A DNA stretch of 64,000 nucleotides. It comes from an uncultured Dehalococcoidia bacterium (GTDB lineage Bacteria; Chloroflexota; Dehalococcoidia; Lucifugimonadales; UBA3495). A program made the position numbers and the translations under genes. The notes below the pieces were generated by a model. That model made no database searches. It was not told the origin of the DNA and worked only from the letters and a program-made list of their open reading frames with translations. Where the stretch lies: assembly GCA_951813535.1 (NCBI GenBank), contig OX638345.1, positions 2,105,158 through 2,169,157 of the forward strand, given 5' to 3'. Of the stretch, positions 25,506 to 34,600 are shown in pieces (within the stretch, counting starts at the first letter, position 1; each line of letters starts with the position of its first letter).

Positions 25506-26858
25506 TCAGACCACCAGGCTGTCGAATATCCCCTGTATATTCGGAAGGTTCTCCAGCGACCAGATCAGTTCCAGCGCCAGTTCGCATTGCTGGTCCGTAA
25601 TGGTGGGGCAGGCCAGCCGTCGGAACTTGGCATCCACGTCGGCGTCGCTCAACGGGTTTTTGCCGTGCCCCTTGGGGAAACTGGTCTCTGCAACCTCGGT
25701 CTGGCCGTTGTTTTTGATCACCTCGATCCGGCAGTTGTACTCCGCGGGGTACCTTTCCGTGAAACCCCCGTTTTCGTCTATCCGCATCTTGCCGATGATC
25801 TCGCGGAGCCCGGGGTCTGCGATACGGTCCGGGGCAAATGTGGCCGGGGTTACCTCTCCATCCCTGAGCCCCACCGCCGCCAGGAATGGGATGCTGTGGT
25901 CGGCTGTTTCCCGGGTCTGGGGGTCCCATTTCTCGGGCTCGGTGGAGGCGCTGCTCACCGCCGACCGGTAGGACTGGATCTTGATCGACGCGATGTCGTC
26001 GACATGCACCCGGTCGTGCAGTTGGATGGCCAAGTCGATCGGCGCCTGCGTATGTATCTGCGACGGGTAGAACTTGAAGATCGTGTCCGTGATCCGGAAC
26101 GGGGCATCGTCCCCACCCATGGCGTCGATCTCAATGGGATAGCCGATCGCCTGCTCCCACAATCCCTTGCGCCCCTCGAAGGGCTCGAACGGGCCGGTCA
26201 TTCCCTCGGCCGCCAGTTGGGCCGCGAAGATCCCGGCCCGCGTCGCCGCCGCCGCGGCGCAGCCCTTCCACATGGAAAGCTCGCCCATCCGGGTCACGCG
26301 CAGGGGTACGTTCGGCACCACTGCCAGCGATATCGCGTGGCCCATTTGTTCCTCGTCCAGTCCCAGGACCTTGCCGGCCGCGCAGGCGGCCCCGATCACG
26401 CTCAGGACTCCCTGGTCCCATTGGTTGTCCGGCACGTGGTCGGCAATGCGGCAGAAAGCCTCGTAGGCCAGCGCAATCGCCGTTATGAGCGTCCGCCCGT
26501 CAGCCTCGACGCTATCCCCCACCGCCAGCGCCGCCGGGATCATGTCGCTGGGATGCCCGCCGCCGGGCGAGAAGTACGAGTCATTGCAGTCCAGGTATCT
26601 CACCATGACCCCGTTGGCGAACCCGGCCATATCCAGCGACGACCGGTCGTAGGTTCCCAGGATCCTGGCGGAGGTCTTGCTGGACACGTCTCCCGCCAAC
26701 TTGCGCGCGACCTTGGCCGGTTCGCTCAGGTAGCCCCCAACGGCGCACCCCAGGGTGTCGGCAACGGTGCGTTTGACTTGATGCACCACCTCAGGCGGCA
26801 GGTCCTCGTAGGTGAGATTGCAAGCGTAGGAGCTCAGCAGCTCGGTGGTGCGGTCCAT
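25506..26858 (-). CDS. MmgE/PrpD-family protein
   Basis: This 450-residue protein resembles 2-methylcitrate dehydratase (PrpD)/MmgE and related aconitate-type dehydratases. Typical elements are VKRTVADTLGCAVGGY near the start, GYLSEPAK, SPGGGHPSDMIPAALAVG in the first third, and the C-terminal lid domain. ATG at 26858 fits the family start (DRTTELLSSYACNL) and follows a GAGG. No methylcitrate synthase or lyase is near, so a role outside the methylcitrate cycle is likely. SAR202-type genomes often carry many such genes. The neighbouring LLM gene has the same orientation. Confidence 0.87.
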   Translation of the reverse strand: MDRTTELLSSYACNLTYEDLPPEVVHQVKRTVADTLGCAVGGYLSEPAKVARKLAGDVSSKTSARILGTYDRSSLDMAGFANGVMVRYLDCNDSYFSPGGGHPSDMIPAALAVGDSVEADGRTLITAIALAYEAFCRIADHVPDNQWDQGVLSVIGAACAAGKVLGLDEEQMGHAISLAVVPNVPLRVTRMGELSMWKGCAAAAATRAGIFAAQLAAEGMTGPFEPFEGRKGLWEQAIGYPIEIDAMGGDDAPFRITDTIFKFYPSQIHTQAPIDLAIQLHDRVHVDDIASIKIQSYRSAVSSASTEPEKWDPQTRETADHSIPFLAAVGLRDGEVTPATFAPDRIADPGLREIIGKMRIDENGGFTERYPAEYNCRIEVIKNNGQTEVAETSFPKGHGKNPLSDADVDAKFRRLACPTITDQQCELALELIWSLENLPNIQGIFDSLVV

Positions 26859-26950
26859 ATGCCTCGTTACCTCTCTTCTTTGCGTACGCCGGCACACCCG
26901 GCGTGAACCATTCTACAGTCCGCCGGCGCCTGTTCTCGCTTGCCCGCGGA

Positions 26951-27793
26951 TCAGCGAATCACCGCTTCCGCGATGCGTTCCATCTGTGCCGACATCTCAT
27001 CTTCGGTTTCGCAGTGCTCCGGACGCACCACCACGCGATCCGCGCCCGCGTTCAGGAAGTCCTGCACCAGTTGACCATCCGGAGCCTGGCCGTAAACCGA
27101 GATGGTCAGTGACTTGGGATCACGCCCCCTGGCTTCCGCCAACTCGTCCAGTCGTTTCCGGCTTTCTTCCACCTCGGCCGGCGTGATGCGGTTGGGCAGC
27201 CAGCCGTCGCCCCAGGTGGCAACGCGCTGCAGAACCCTCCGCGCCAGCCCGCCCAGTATCACCGGCGGGTGAGGCTGCTGTATCGGCTTCGGGTTCGACT
27301 TCACGGGCGCAAAATCGTAATACGTGCCGTGGAACTCTGCTTCGTCTTTGGTCCACAGTTCTTTCATCACGTCCACGGCTTCCCGTGTTTGCGTCCACCG
27401 ATGGTCGAAGTCGCCACCGAAAATCTCCGTTTCCTCGCGGTTCCATCCGGCGCCGATGCCAAACAGGAACCTCCCGCCGCTCACCCGGTCCAGCGTGGCA
27501 ATCTCTTTGGCGAGCATCAGCGGGTTGCGCTCCGGCACCAACGTGATGCCAGTTCCCAGCTTGATCGTGCTCGTCGCGCCGGACGCGCGAGCCAGCGCTA
27601 TGTACGGATCTGCGAAGTGGGCGTAGGTCCACGGGATCTCGCCGCCCGAAGGGAACTGGCTCGCGCTCTGCACCGGTAGGATCGGGTGCTCGGCGTACCA
27701 GATCGACTCAAACCCCAGCGACTCCGCGGTGCGGGCCATGAACGCCGGATCCAGCGTGTAGGCCGGCAGAGGTATGGAAGTTCCAACAGACAT
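26951..27793 (-). CDS. LLM-class flavin-dependent oxidoreductase
   Basis: This 280-residue TIM-barrel protein of the luciferase-like monooxygenase superfamily probably uses F420 or FMN. Recognisable segments are ESLGFESIWYAEHPILP, KLGTGITLVPERNPLMLAKEIATLD split by turns, GGRFLFGIGAGWN, and PPVILGGLARRVLQRVATWGDGWLP. ATG at 27793 has GGAG about 8 nt upstream. It is transcribed toward MmgE/PrpD and may share its transcript. The substrate is unknown; the subgroup is common in actinobacteria and Chloroflexota. Confidence 0.9.
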   Translation of the reverse strand: MSVGTSIPLPAYTLDPAFMARTAESLGFESIWYAEHPILPVQSASQFPSGGEIPWTYAHFADPYIALARASGATSTIKLGTGITLVPERNPLMLAKEIATLDRVSGGRFLFGIGAGWNREETEIFGGDFDHRWTQTREAVDVMKELWTKDEAEFHGTYYDFAPVKSNPKPIQQPHPPVILGGLARRVLQRVATWGDGWLPNRITPAEVEESRKRLDELAEARGRDPKSLTISVYGQAPDGQLVQDFLNAGADRVVVRPEHCETEDEMSAQMERIAEAVIR

Positions 27794-27817
27794 AACGTAG
27801 CTCCTTGGGTAGTTGGT

Positions 27818-28216
27818 TCAGCGCGTGGCCGGGAAACGGTCAAGTCGGTGCGGCCAACTCAGGATCGGGCCGTCGCTGGTAATGAGGATGTGGCCTTCGA
27901 GGGCAGTGGCGATAATGATACGGTCAGCCGGGTCACCATGAATATCTTCCAAACCTCCAGCGCGCGCAGCGATGCGACCGGTAACGGGAATTTCGTCGAA
28001 TCCTTCAGCGAGCAGCCATTCGTGCCATTGCGACGCGGTCATATCATTGCCAATGCGTCCTTTCTGCTGCAACATGCCGATCTCCCAGATTGAGATGGCG
28101 GAAAACACGCCTTGGCCGTCCAGAATGGCTTGCGCGATTCTATCGCGTGCTTCTCGGCCCAACCTGCGGCTCGCGACAAGATACCAGACGATAGCTTGAG
28201 TATCTCCGAGTATCAA
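27818..28216 (-). CDS. PIN-domain protein, VapC-like toxin
   Basis: This 132-residue PIN domain is a predicted Mg2+-dependent ribonuclease. Acidic positions are visible in LGDTQAIVWYL (first Asp), SIWEIGML (Glu) and GDPADRIIIATAL (two Asp near residue 95-98). The end of the domain reads HILITSDGPILSW. The start is TTG at 28216, overlapping the antitoxin stop by 4 nt, so translation is coupled. It forms a toxin-antitoxin pair with the upstream gene. Confidence 0.88.
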   Translation of the reverse strand: MILGDTQAIVWYLVASRRLGREARDRIAQAILDGQGVFSAISIWEIGMLQQKGRIGNDMTASQWHEWLLAEGFDEIPVTGRIAARAGGLEDIHGDPADRIIIATALEGHILITSDGPILSWPHRLDRFPATR

Positions 28217-28785
28217 AGAACCTCTTCCTGTTCGATTGATTCGTGGCCCGCACCGGGTATCCGTTGGAACCGCTTTATCTGAACCAGAGGCTTTTCATCG
28301 TCAAATACGGCCACCTTGCCGTCTTCGCTCTCCGAAACGGCAGCGATAATCTCGATCAGTTGCTCCGTAAATTCATCGGTGTTGACCGTCAGGAACTTGT
28401 GCCGATGCAAGATCGACACGTCAACCTTCTCAGGCATACGGTACTCCCGAGACTTGACCTCATCTGGTTCAATAAACCAGGACGCCGGCATCGGCCCCGA
28501 GATGTCCCAGTCGTCATCCGTGAGGACATTAGGATCCGTGTACCATTCGACAGGCATGGGCCCCTCAATGTCGCCGAGGATTTCAACCTTGCCCTTGAGA
28601 CTGCCGTATCCACCAAGCGGAGGTTGTACGTAGCGCGTAATTTCCACCGCCGGCCCGTCGCCGTCCGCGACAATCAGCGCTCCCCCATCCTGGTAGATTT
28701 CGGCAATCAGTTCCAGGCACCGCCCTTTGAATTCACCGATACCGAGTGCTTGGCAAACGGGCTGTTTCTTGTGCTGCTCGTCCAT
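28213..28785 (-). CDS. Probable antitoxin with two Phd-like halves
   Basis: This 190-residue protein is longer than the usual 70-90-residue antitoxin. Two similar halves can be seen: FKGRCLELIAEIYQDGGALIVADGDGPAVEI split after a turn (about 20-55), and FTEQLIEIIAAVSESEDGKVAV followed by DEKPLVQI (about 135-170). Each resembles the Phd/YefM core. The middle holds two GPMP-type segments, GPMPVEWYTDP and GPMPASWFIEP, like the toxin-wrapping tails of Phd antitoxins. It lies directly upstream of, and overlaps, the PIN gene. No function is proven; a fused double antitoxin is the best reading. Confidence 0.65.
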   Translation of the reverse strand: MDEQHKKQPVCQALGIGEFKGRCLELIAEIYQDGGALIVADGDGPAVEITRYVQPPLGGYGSLKGKVEILGDIEGPMPVEWYTDPNVLTDDDWDISGPMPASWFIEPDEVKSREYRMPEKVDVSILHRHKFLTVNTDEFTEQLIEIIAAVSESEDGKVAVFDDEKPLVQIKRFQRIPGAGHESIEQEEVL

Positions 28786-28788
28786 TGA

Positions 28789-29325
28789 CTACCACCACCT
28801 GTCTTTATCCAGCCACGAGTTAAGGCACTGAGCCATTTCCCGCATATTGGCGCTGCGTTCACCAGCAACATCCATGATGGTGCCATCTACGACTTCGAAC
28901 GTAGTGGCATGCCTTTCGGAGAAGTTCCCTCTCTTCCTGAGGTTGTAGATGCGCCAGCTGACCCCGTCAGTCAGCACACCTATTCCAGATCGCAAATGCG
29001 CGGTATATCCTTCCAATTGTGCTTCATGGTTGGCTAGATTGCGACCTCGGTATTTGGCTTCGATAACAATCACAGGCCGTTCCATGCGGTTGAACAGGAC
29101 ATAATCAGCTTTACGAACATTTTGGCCGCTTGGCATGGGCCATTCAACCGCCGATTGATCGAAATCGTTCATGTCCCAATCTAGGGCACGGATAATTGCA
29201 TCGATAAGCAGATAACGAGTGGCCAGCTCTGAGTACATGTACCCGTACTCACTACTGGTTGAGGGGTACTTTTCCAACTGTTTGCGGACTTGCCGAATGG
29301 CGTCCTCGATTTTTGCAATTGTCAT
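28789..29325 (-). CDS. PD-(D/E)XK nuclease-like protein (HsdR N-terminal-like domain)
   Basis: This 178-residue protein resembles the nuclease domain of type I restriction R subunits (HSDR_N). ADYVLFNRMERPVIVIEAK gives the Asp and Glu-x-Lys of a PD-(D/E)XK site, followed by GIGVLTDGVSWRIYNL. No helicase domain, specificity subunit or methyltransferase is beside it, so it is an orphan domain. It ends 3 nt before the antitoxin start and is on the same strand, so it could belong to the same transcript. The biological role is unknown; defence-related nuclease is an inference. Confidence 0.78.
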   Translation of the reverse strand: MTIAKIEDAIRQVRKQLEKYPSTSSEYGYMYSELATRYLLIDAIIRALDWDMNDFDQSAVEWPMPSGQNVRKADYVLFNRMERPVIVIEAKYRGRNLANHEAQLEGYTAHLRSGIGVLTDGVSWRIYNLRKRGNFSERHATTFEVVDGTIMDVAGERSANMREMAQCLNSWLDKDRWW

Positions 29326-29363
29326 AGCTTGCGATCTCTGGCAGTCGTTGATTGGTCGGTGTT

Positions 29364-31361
29364 TCAGTCATCCGCCGCAACCGCTTCCCGCACGCCGACA
29401 ATCGCGTCATACACCTCCGCTCCTTGCCCAACAACCACGTCCACGTCCTCGGTGAGCAGATAGCCCTGCTCCACCAGCGTTTCGGCGGACTCGCGCACCC
29501 GCGCCAGGTATTCGTCTCGCGACCCGTAGCACTCTTCAATTGAAGCGCGCGGGTCGCCTGACGCCATCCGATCAGCCCGGCTGACCGGGAAAGGAATTGC
29601 TCCGCCCACAACGGTCCCGCCCGGTGAGAGCACCTGGCCCGGTCCGCCGATGTCCGCGTGCCGGACGTTCCAGCCGGTATACGTGGCCAGAGGCACCGCG
29701 ATGGCCGGCAGCCGGATGCCTCCCACCTCGTTCCCGTCGGCATCTACAGCCGACACCAGGGACGGATACGCATCACCCACTTCCGGTGGTATCACGGTCG
29801 GCACGGCACGGTCGGGTCCAAAGTCCAAACGACGCATGATCTTGTGATGCTCCGGGAACTCGACGCCGGGCAATGCTCGAAAGCGGTCGGCCAACTCCCC
29901 GGCGTCGACAATCGTATTACCTGCATATGTAGGATACCCATTTTCGGGCGGGAGTTCATTATGGGTAACCCAATTGTCCAAATGCACGAGCGACGCGCGC
30001 ATGACCGGACGGTAGTCGACGTAGTTCAGGGCCTGTGTGCCCCGGGCTCCCGAATCCGGATTGGTATCAGAGATCGGCAGGTTGGCCGGACCGTGCTGCG
30101 TTCCGCAGAACAGCCAGGAACGCACGTTTTCGGGCAGCGTCGCGTCCGCTTTGCCGTCGGCAGTTACGTGGGCCAACGCTCCATGCCCGCCCCAATACTC
30201 GGACGAGGTGTTGGTGTAAATCACCTTGGGAGCCACTCCGCGACGTGTCACCTCCGCCAGGACGCCTTCCTCGCCGCCCGGTTCCAGATCCAGGAACGGG
30301 GGCAGGTTGTTCACGCTCCGATTGGATAGGCTCGACGGCTGCCCGAACCGGACGTTGAACTCGCCCATCTTGCCGCCGGCCACGTTGGGCAGCATTCCCT
30401 CGAACACGATCCTGCCCTCTTCGTCGCGGTTCAGTCCCAGGTGCAGCATCTGCCTCAGGAAACGGCCGCTCTGGCTGCGACCATAGGCATAGGCCCGTCC
30501 GAGCGCGCCGGCCAGCGGATTGGCGGTTCCCTCCGAATCCGTCTTCCCGTGCCGCAGCCAGGCCACGATGTCCCGTGTCGCCAATAAACCCAGCCCGACC
30601 ACCGGAGCGTGCGAGGTCTCGTATACCACCCGATACACCTTGCCGGCCTCAAATCCGCCGTCCATAGTCACACGCGCTGCATCCGGTATCCGCCTTCCGC
30701 CGTCCAAACGGGCGAAGGCCCATTTGTCACGCGGAATGACAGTCTCCGGCGCGTCCTCGTGTTCCTGGACGGTTAGAACGGAATCCCAACTCTCCAGGTG
30801 GTTGGTGGGATACGGCTTGTGGTCGCGGTCGGACAGGAACTGGGTGTCGACGTGTGTCAGCGGTTGAAAAGACACCACTATTTTACCGGAAACCGGCGAA
30901 CCGTCCGGGTTCATTGCGTTCGGCACGTCGCACTGGAACAGGCCCGGCGCGTCCGGCACGTCGTGTTGCCACCCGCACCAAACCAGGCTGTACCCGTGCC
31001 GCATCAGGAACCCGTTGCCGGGATGCGGGTCCGCGTCCGGTGGCCCGTCCGGTGCGCTGTTCAGGTTTTTCAGCGCCAGTTCCTTGCCCCGATTCACCAC
31101 GTCAAGCAACAGCCGACCGTTGCCGTGGTCATTGTCGACCGGCTTGATGATTCGAAAATCGGCGCTGAATTCCACCAGTCCATCGGCGTTTCGCTGCGCC
31201 AGCGCCATGTCCGCGATGACGGTGTTGTCCGGATGTGACGGATCCACGGCGAAACGCGCCAATCCGTCGATCTGCTCGTAACCACCCGCGGCGCCGAAGG
31301 CTTGGCCCTCGGCGAACGGCTTCCTCGTTGTGATTTCCAGTCTGACCAGCGCCATCTCCAT
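29364..31361 (-). CDS. Alpha/beta-hydrolase-domain protein (Abhydrolase_10-like)
   Basis: This 665-residue protein matches a large, poorly studied group of alpha/beta-hydrolase-like proteins. The predicted nucleophile elbow is AYGRSQSGRFLR near residue 290, with G-x-S-x-S-G spacing. Other segments are PVDNDHGNGRLLLDVVNRG (about 74) and LRHGYSLVWCGWQ-like text near 120. ATG codons at 31361 and 31355 are both possible; GAGGTGA favours the second. There is no clear signal peptide. The substrate is unknown; relatives are annotated as hypothetical or as hydrolases. Confidence 0.85.
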   Translation of the reverse strand: MEMALVRLEITTRKPFAEGQAFGAAGGYEQIDGLARFAVDPSHPDNTVIADMALAQRNADGLVEFSADFRIIKPVDNDHGNGRLLLDVVNRGKELALKNLNSAPDGPPDADPHPGNGFLMRHGYSLVWCGWQHDVPDAPGLFQCDVPNAMNPDGSPVSGKIVVSFQPLTHVDTQFLSDRDHKPYPTNHLESWDSVLTVQEHEDAPETVIPRDKWAFARLDGGRRIPDAARVTMDGGFEAGKVYRVVYETSHAPVVGLGLLATRDIVAWLRHGKTDSEGTANPLAGALGRAYAYGRSQSGRFLRQMLHLGLNRDEEGRIVFEGMLPNVAGGKMGEFNVRFGQPSSLSNRSVNNLPPFLDLEPGGEEGVLAEVTRRGVAPKVIYTNTSSEYWGGHGALAHVTADGKADATLPENVRSWLFCGTQHGPANLPISDTNPDSGARGTQALNYVDYRPVMRASLVHLDNWVTHNELPPENGYPTYAGNTIVDAGELADRFRALPGVEFPEHHKIMRRLDFGPDRAVPTVIPPEVGDAYPSLVSAVDADGNEVGGIRLPAIAVPLATYTGWNVRHADIGGPGQVLSPGGTVVGGAIPFPVSRADRMASGDPRASIEECYGSRDEYLARVRESAETLVEQGYLLTEDVDVVVGQGAEVYDAIVGVREAVAADD

Positions 31362-31427
31362 TCACCTCGTTTCGCCGTGGGTAGTTCCTCGATCTCGCCT
31401 TCCGCTAGTAACTACACCCGCACGTTC

Positions 31428-31527
31428 ATGCCGGCAAACCAACCGTCATGCTCGCAAACCAGCCGCCATCGCTGCCAGCCAACCGTAATGCCCGCAGATC
31501 AACCGTCATTCCTGCGAAAGCAGGAAA
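31428..31527. repeat. Five tandem 20-bp units, degenerate
   Basis: Five consecutive 20-nt units can be aligned without gaps. Their starts are at 31428, 31448, 31468, 31488 and 31508. The first four follow ATGCCSGCAAACCAACCGTC with changes. The last is ATTCCTGCGAAAGCAGGAAA, a copy of the REP-like hairpin seen at 2771. The array fills much of the 283-nt gap between the hydrolase and CHAT genes. There are no unique spacers, so it is not CRISPR. Confidence 0.7.
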
Positions 31528-31607
31528 CCACTCGCCCTTCGGGCTCACGTCTATCCCGTCAGAACGCCCTTCAGCGTCCCTCCGGTTTGCGGAAGCCAGC
31601 CGCCTCT

Positions 31608-31636
31608 CAATCCCGTTAATCCCGTTCATCCATGCC
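31608..31636. repeat. Short interspersed 9-nt-periodic repeat
   Basis: AATCCCGTTAATCCCGTTCATCC repeats a roughly 9-nt motif (ATCCYGTTY). Related copies lie at 38968-38998 and 49142-49168. It is noncoding and found between genes only. Confidence 0.5.
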
Positions 31637-31644
31637 ATTCCCCG

Positions 31645-34600
31645 TCAGAAGACTTCGCTCGCGTCTACATCGAGATCGGTCGGAGGCTCGACGCCGGTGT
31701 TGTCCCGCCACCACTGGGCGAAGGGTTCGTCACCCATCTGTTCCTTGAGCCGGGCCAAATGCGCTTTGACCTGCACCATCATCGGCAGTTGGTGGTCTGC
31801 CGCCAGCTGGTACGTCCGCGCGACCCATTCCAGGGCGTCGGGAAGATTGCCGCGCTGCTCCTCGACCATTCCCAATTGGCCGTAGGTGCGTGCCGCCCGG
31901 AGCACGTCGCGCACGTTCTCAAAAGCGATGCGGGCCTGGTCGTACCAATGATAGGCCTGATCCAGATCCCCCTGCTCGTGGTGGACGACTCCCAACTGCC
32001 GCGCTTCCACACCCATACCTCGCAGGTCGCCCATCTCCTCCCGGTACTCCATCGCCACGCGCAGCCACTCGTCCGCCTCATCGGGAATGCCCCTGGCCTG
32101 CGCCAGCGTTCCCAGGTGATGAAACTCGACGATCATCTGCTCGGTCATGCTCAGGCGGTCGGCGAGGCCCAACGCCTGTTGGTACCAGGATTGCGCGTCC
32201 TCGAACAGGTATTCCGAGTGGTCCACTGTTCCCAGCGCATGGAAAATGTAGACCGCTGTTTCCTCGTCGCGGTTGTCTTCCACCAGTTCCCGCGCGCGGT
32301 GGTACCAGCTCCGCGCCTCGTCGTACTCGAACCGCAGGTGGCACGCCGAGCCCAGGGCGCGGAAGTCGTTGACCATTTCCTCGTAGTCGGGTAGCCGTTG
32401 GTGGATATCCAGCGCCCGCGAGTACCACTCCTTGGCGGCGCTGTACTGGCGTTGGTAGTGTCGCACCTGCCCGATCGCGAAGCATGTGTCGGCGATCGAC
32501 TCCTGGTCCTCGCCGCCGTCGATGATTTCCAGCCCTTGCTCCAGCCACTCGGAGGCCGTGTCGTATTGCCCCCGCCGCGTGGCGATCAGGCCGTTCTGAT
32601 GATAGACGGCCGCGGTGCGTGGGTCCGTTTCCCCGTCCGGTTGCTCCAGCAGGTAGTCCAGTAGTTGCCGGTTGAACAGATCGGCCCTTTCCAGGTCCAT
32701 CCGTTCCACCGATTCCATCGAGTCCGTTCCCAGCAGGTATTGCCAGAACTCGATGGCTCCGTGTCCTTGCGCTTCGCTGGCGGTGTGCCCAATCGTATCC
32801 AGCAGCTGCCCGCGTAACCTGCGCAACTCGGGGAACCGTTTTTGCATCCGGTATACCTGCGCCAACGGTTGAAACAATACCTGGGCGTTGTCCCATTGCC
32901 GGTATTCGAGGGCCAGCCCCAGCGCCTGCGTCAGGTTGCCCTCTTCCGCCAGAACGGCGGTGACTCCGGTGTCCTGGTTCTCGTAGAGGCTTTCCATAAA
33001 GTAGTCAGCGGTATCGGCATAGATCCGGACGAATTCCGTTTCCAGCTGCCGTATGCCGTTACCCGACACCTGACGGCCCAATTTCCGTCCCAGGAACCAG
33101 GGCAGCGACGGATTGATCTGGTAGACGCTGGGCGAAATCGACTCCAGGAACCCCGCCGCGTGCGCTGACCGCAACATGGTCCGGCACGCCGCGTACGAGC
33201 GGCCGGTGGACTGCATCCCGCCTTCCGGAGACAGCAGGCTCCGCGACGCCCCCGCGGTGAGGTCGTCTCCCACGATCTGCGCGTATTCCCGCTCTTCCGT
33301 CATGTGCGATAACACGTCCAGCATGACCCTTCGCTGGAATAGCGAAAGGAACGGCAGATGCGTTCGGTTCCGGCGCGACATCCGCGAGAACGAATATTCC
33401 ATGGCTGCCGTTAACACCGCTTCGCGCCCCGGTTCGCCTCCCTCCGGCTCACTGTCGATCAGCCTGGCCATCTCGCTGACCGCAGCCGCCGCCGGAACGT
33501 CCTTTACCGGCGGGATTGCGATCTGCATTGCCAACGGGTGTCCATCCAAAAGGTCCATCAAGGCCACAAAATCCGCATCGACCCGAGTCGCCGGTACGTC
33601 TGCCTGCTGCATGATCTGGGCCGCCAACGCCAACCGGTCAGCGCTTGCCAGCCCGCCCAGCGTCAGGGATGCGTGGGGGAACGAAACCCATTCTTCGGTT
33701 GCCCGCCGGCCCAACAGCAACGCGCTCGTCCCAACCGGCCCGGTGGTCACTTCGCCGAGGAACGCCGCCAGATCCGGCAACTCCTCTTCGTTCAGCAGGC
33801 CGGGAGCCCCGTCCGGGAAGCCGGCAACATTTTCCAGGTTGTCCCACACCAGTAGCGAAGCGTTTTCTTGCAGGTAAGCCGTTACCCACCGCCGCTGCTG
33901 CTCCGCCGGCATGTCCGCAAAATCCAGCCCCGACACCGCCGTGCCGATCTCGTGGACCACCCGCTCCAATCCGGCCGGCTGCGACGTTTCAAACGCCGCG
34001 TAGAATACGCCGCCAGGGTAGGCCACTCGGGCCGGCTTCAGGAACCACCGACACAGCGCCAGGGCCAGTTCCGTCTTGCCCACTCCGGTGTCGCCCGACA
34101 GGTGTACCACCGAGTGCGTTTTCAACGCCCTTTCCAATTGCCGCAGTTCTGCTTGGCGACCGACCAATCCGTACTGGCCGGCCACCGGAATCTGCAGGTC
34201 TTCGGTGGGCGCTTCCTCCGGGTGGATTACCGGCGGCGCCAGCGGGTCCGGCTGATGCTGCGCTATCACCGGCGGCTGGTGGTTCCGCGACTGGTAAACG
34301 CATGGTAGCTGCCAGTCCCAAAACACCCGCCGGCCGTACAGCGTGGTCCGCTCCGGCGTGTCCATCAGCCCGCGCCGGACGGCGGAAACCGCCTCCGCCA
34401 CCGTGTTGCCCTGCGCGATCCGGCGGTAAAACGCTGCCACCGCTCCGTCTCCGGCCTCCGGATGCATCGGAGCCGGCAGAACCGCAACCTGGGCGACACC
34501 CGCATCCGCCAGTGCCATCGCTGCCCGGGCCCATCTCGTCGAAGGTGGGTACTCTTCCTGCACTCCTGCGGTTATCAAAACCACATTGACTCCGCCGGCA

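Noticed and set aside
31428-31527. Possible CRISPR array
   Set aside because: The 20-nt units are contiguous without spacers and differ from each other; no cas genes are present.
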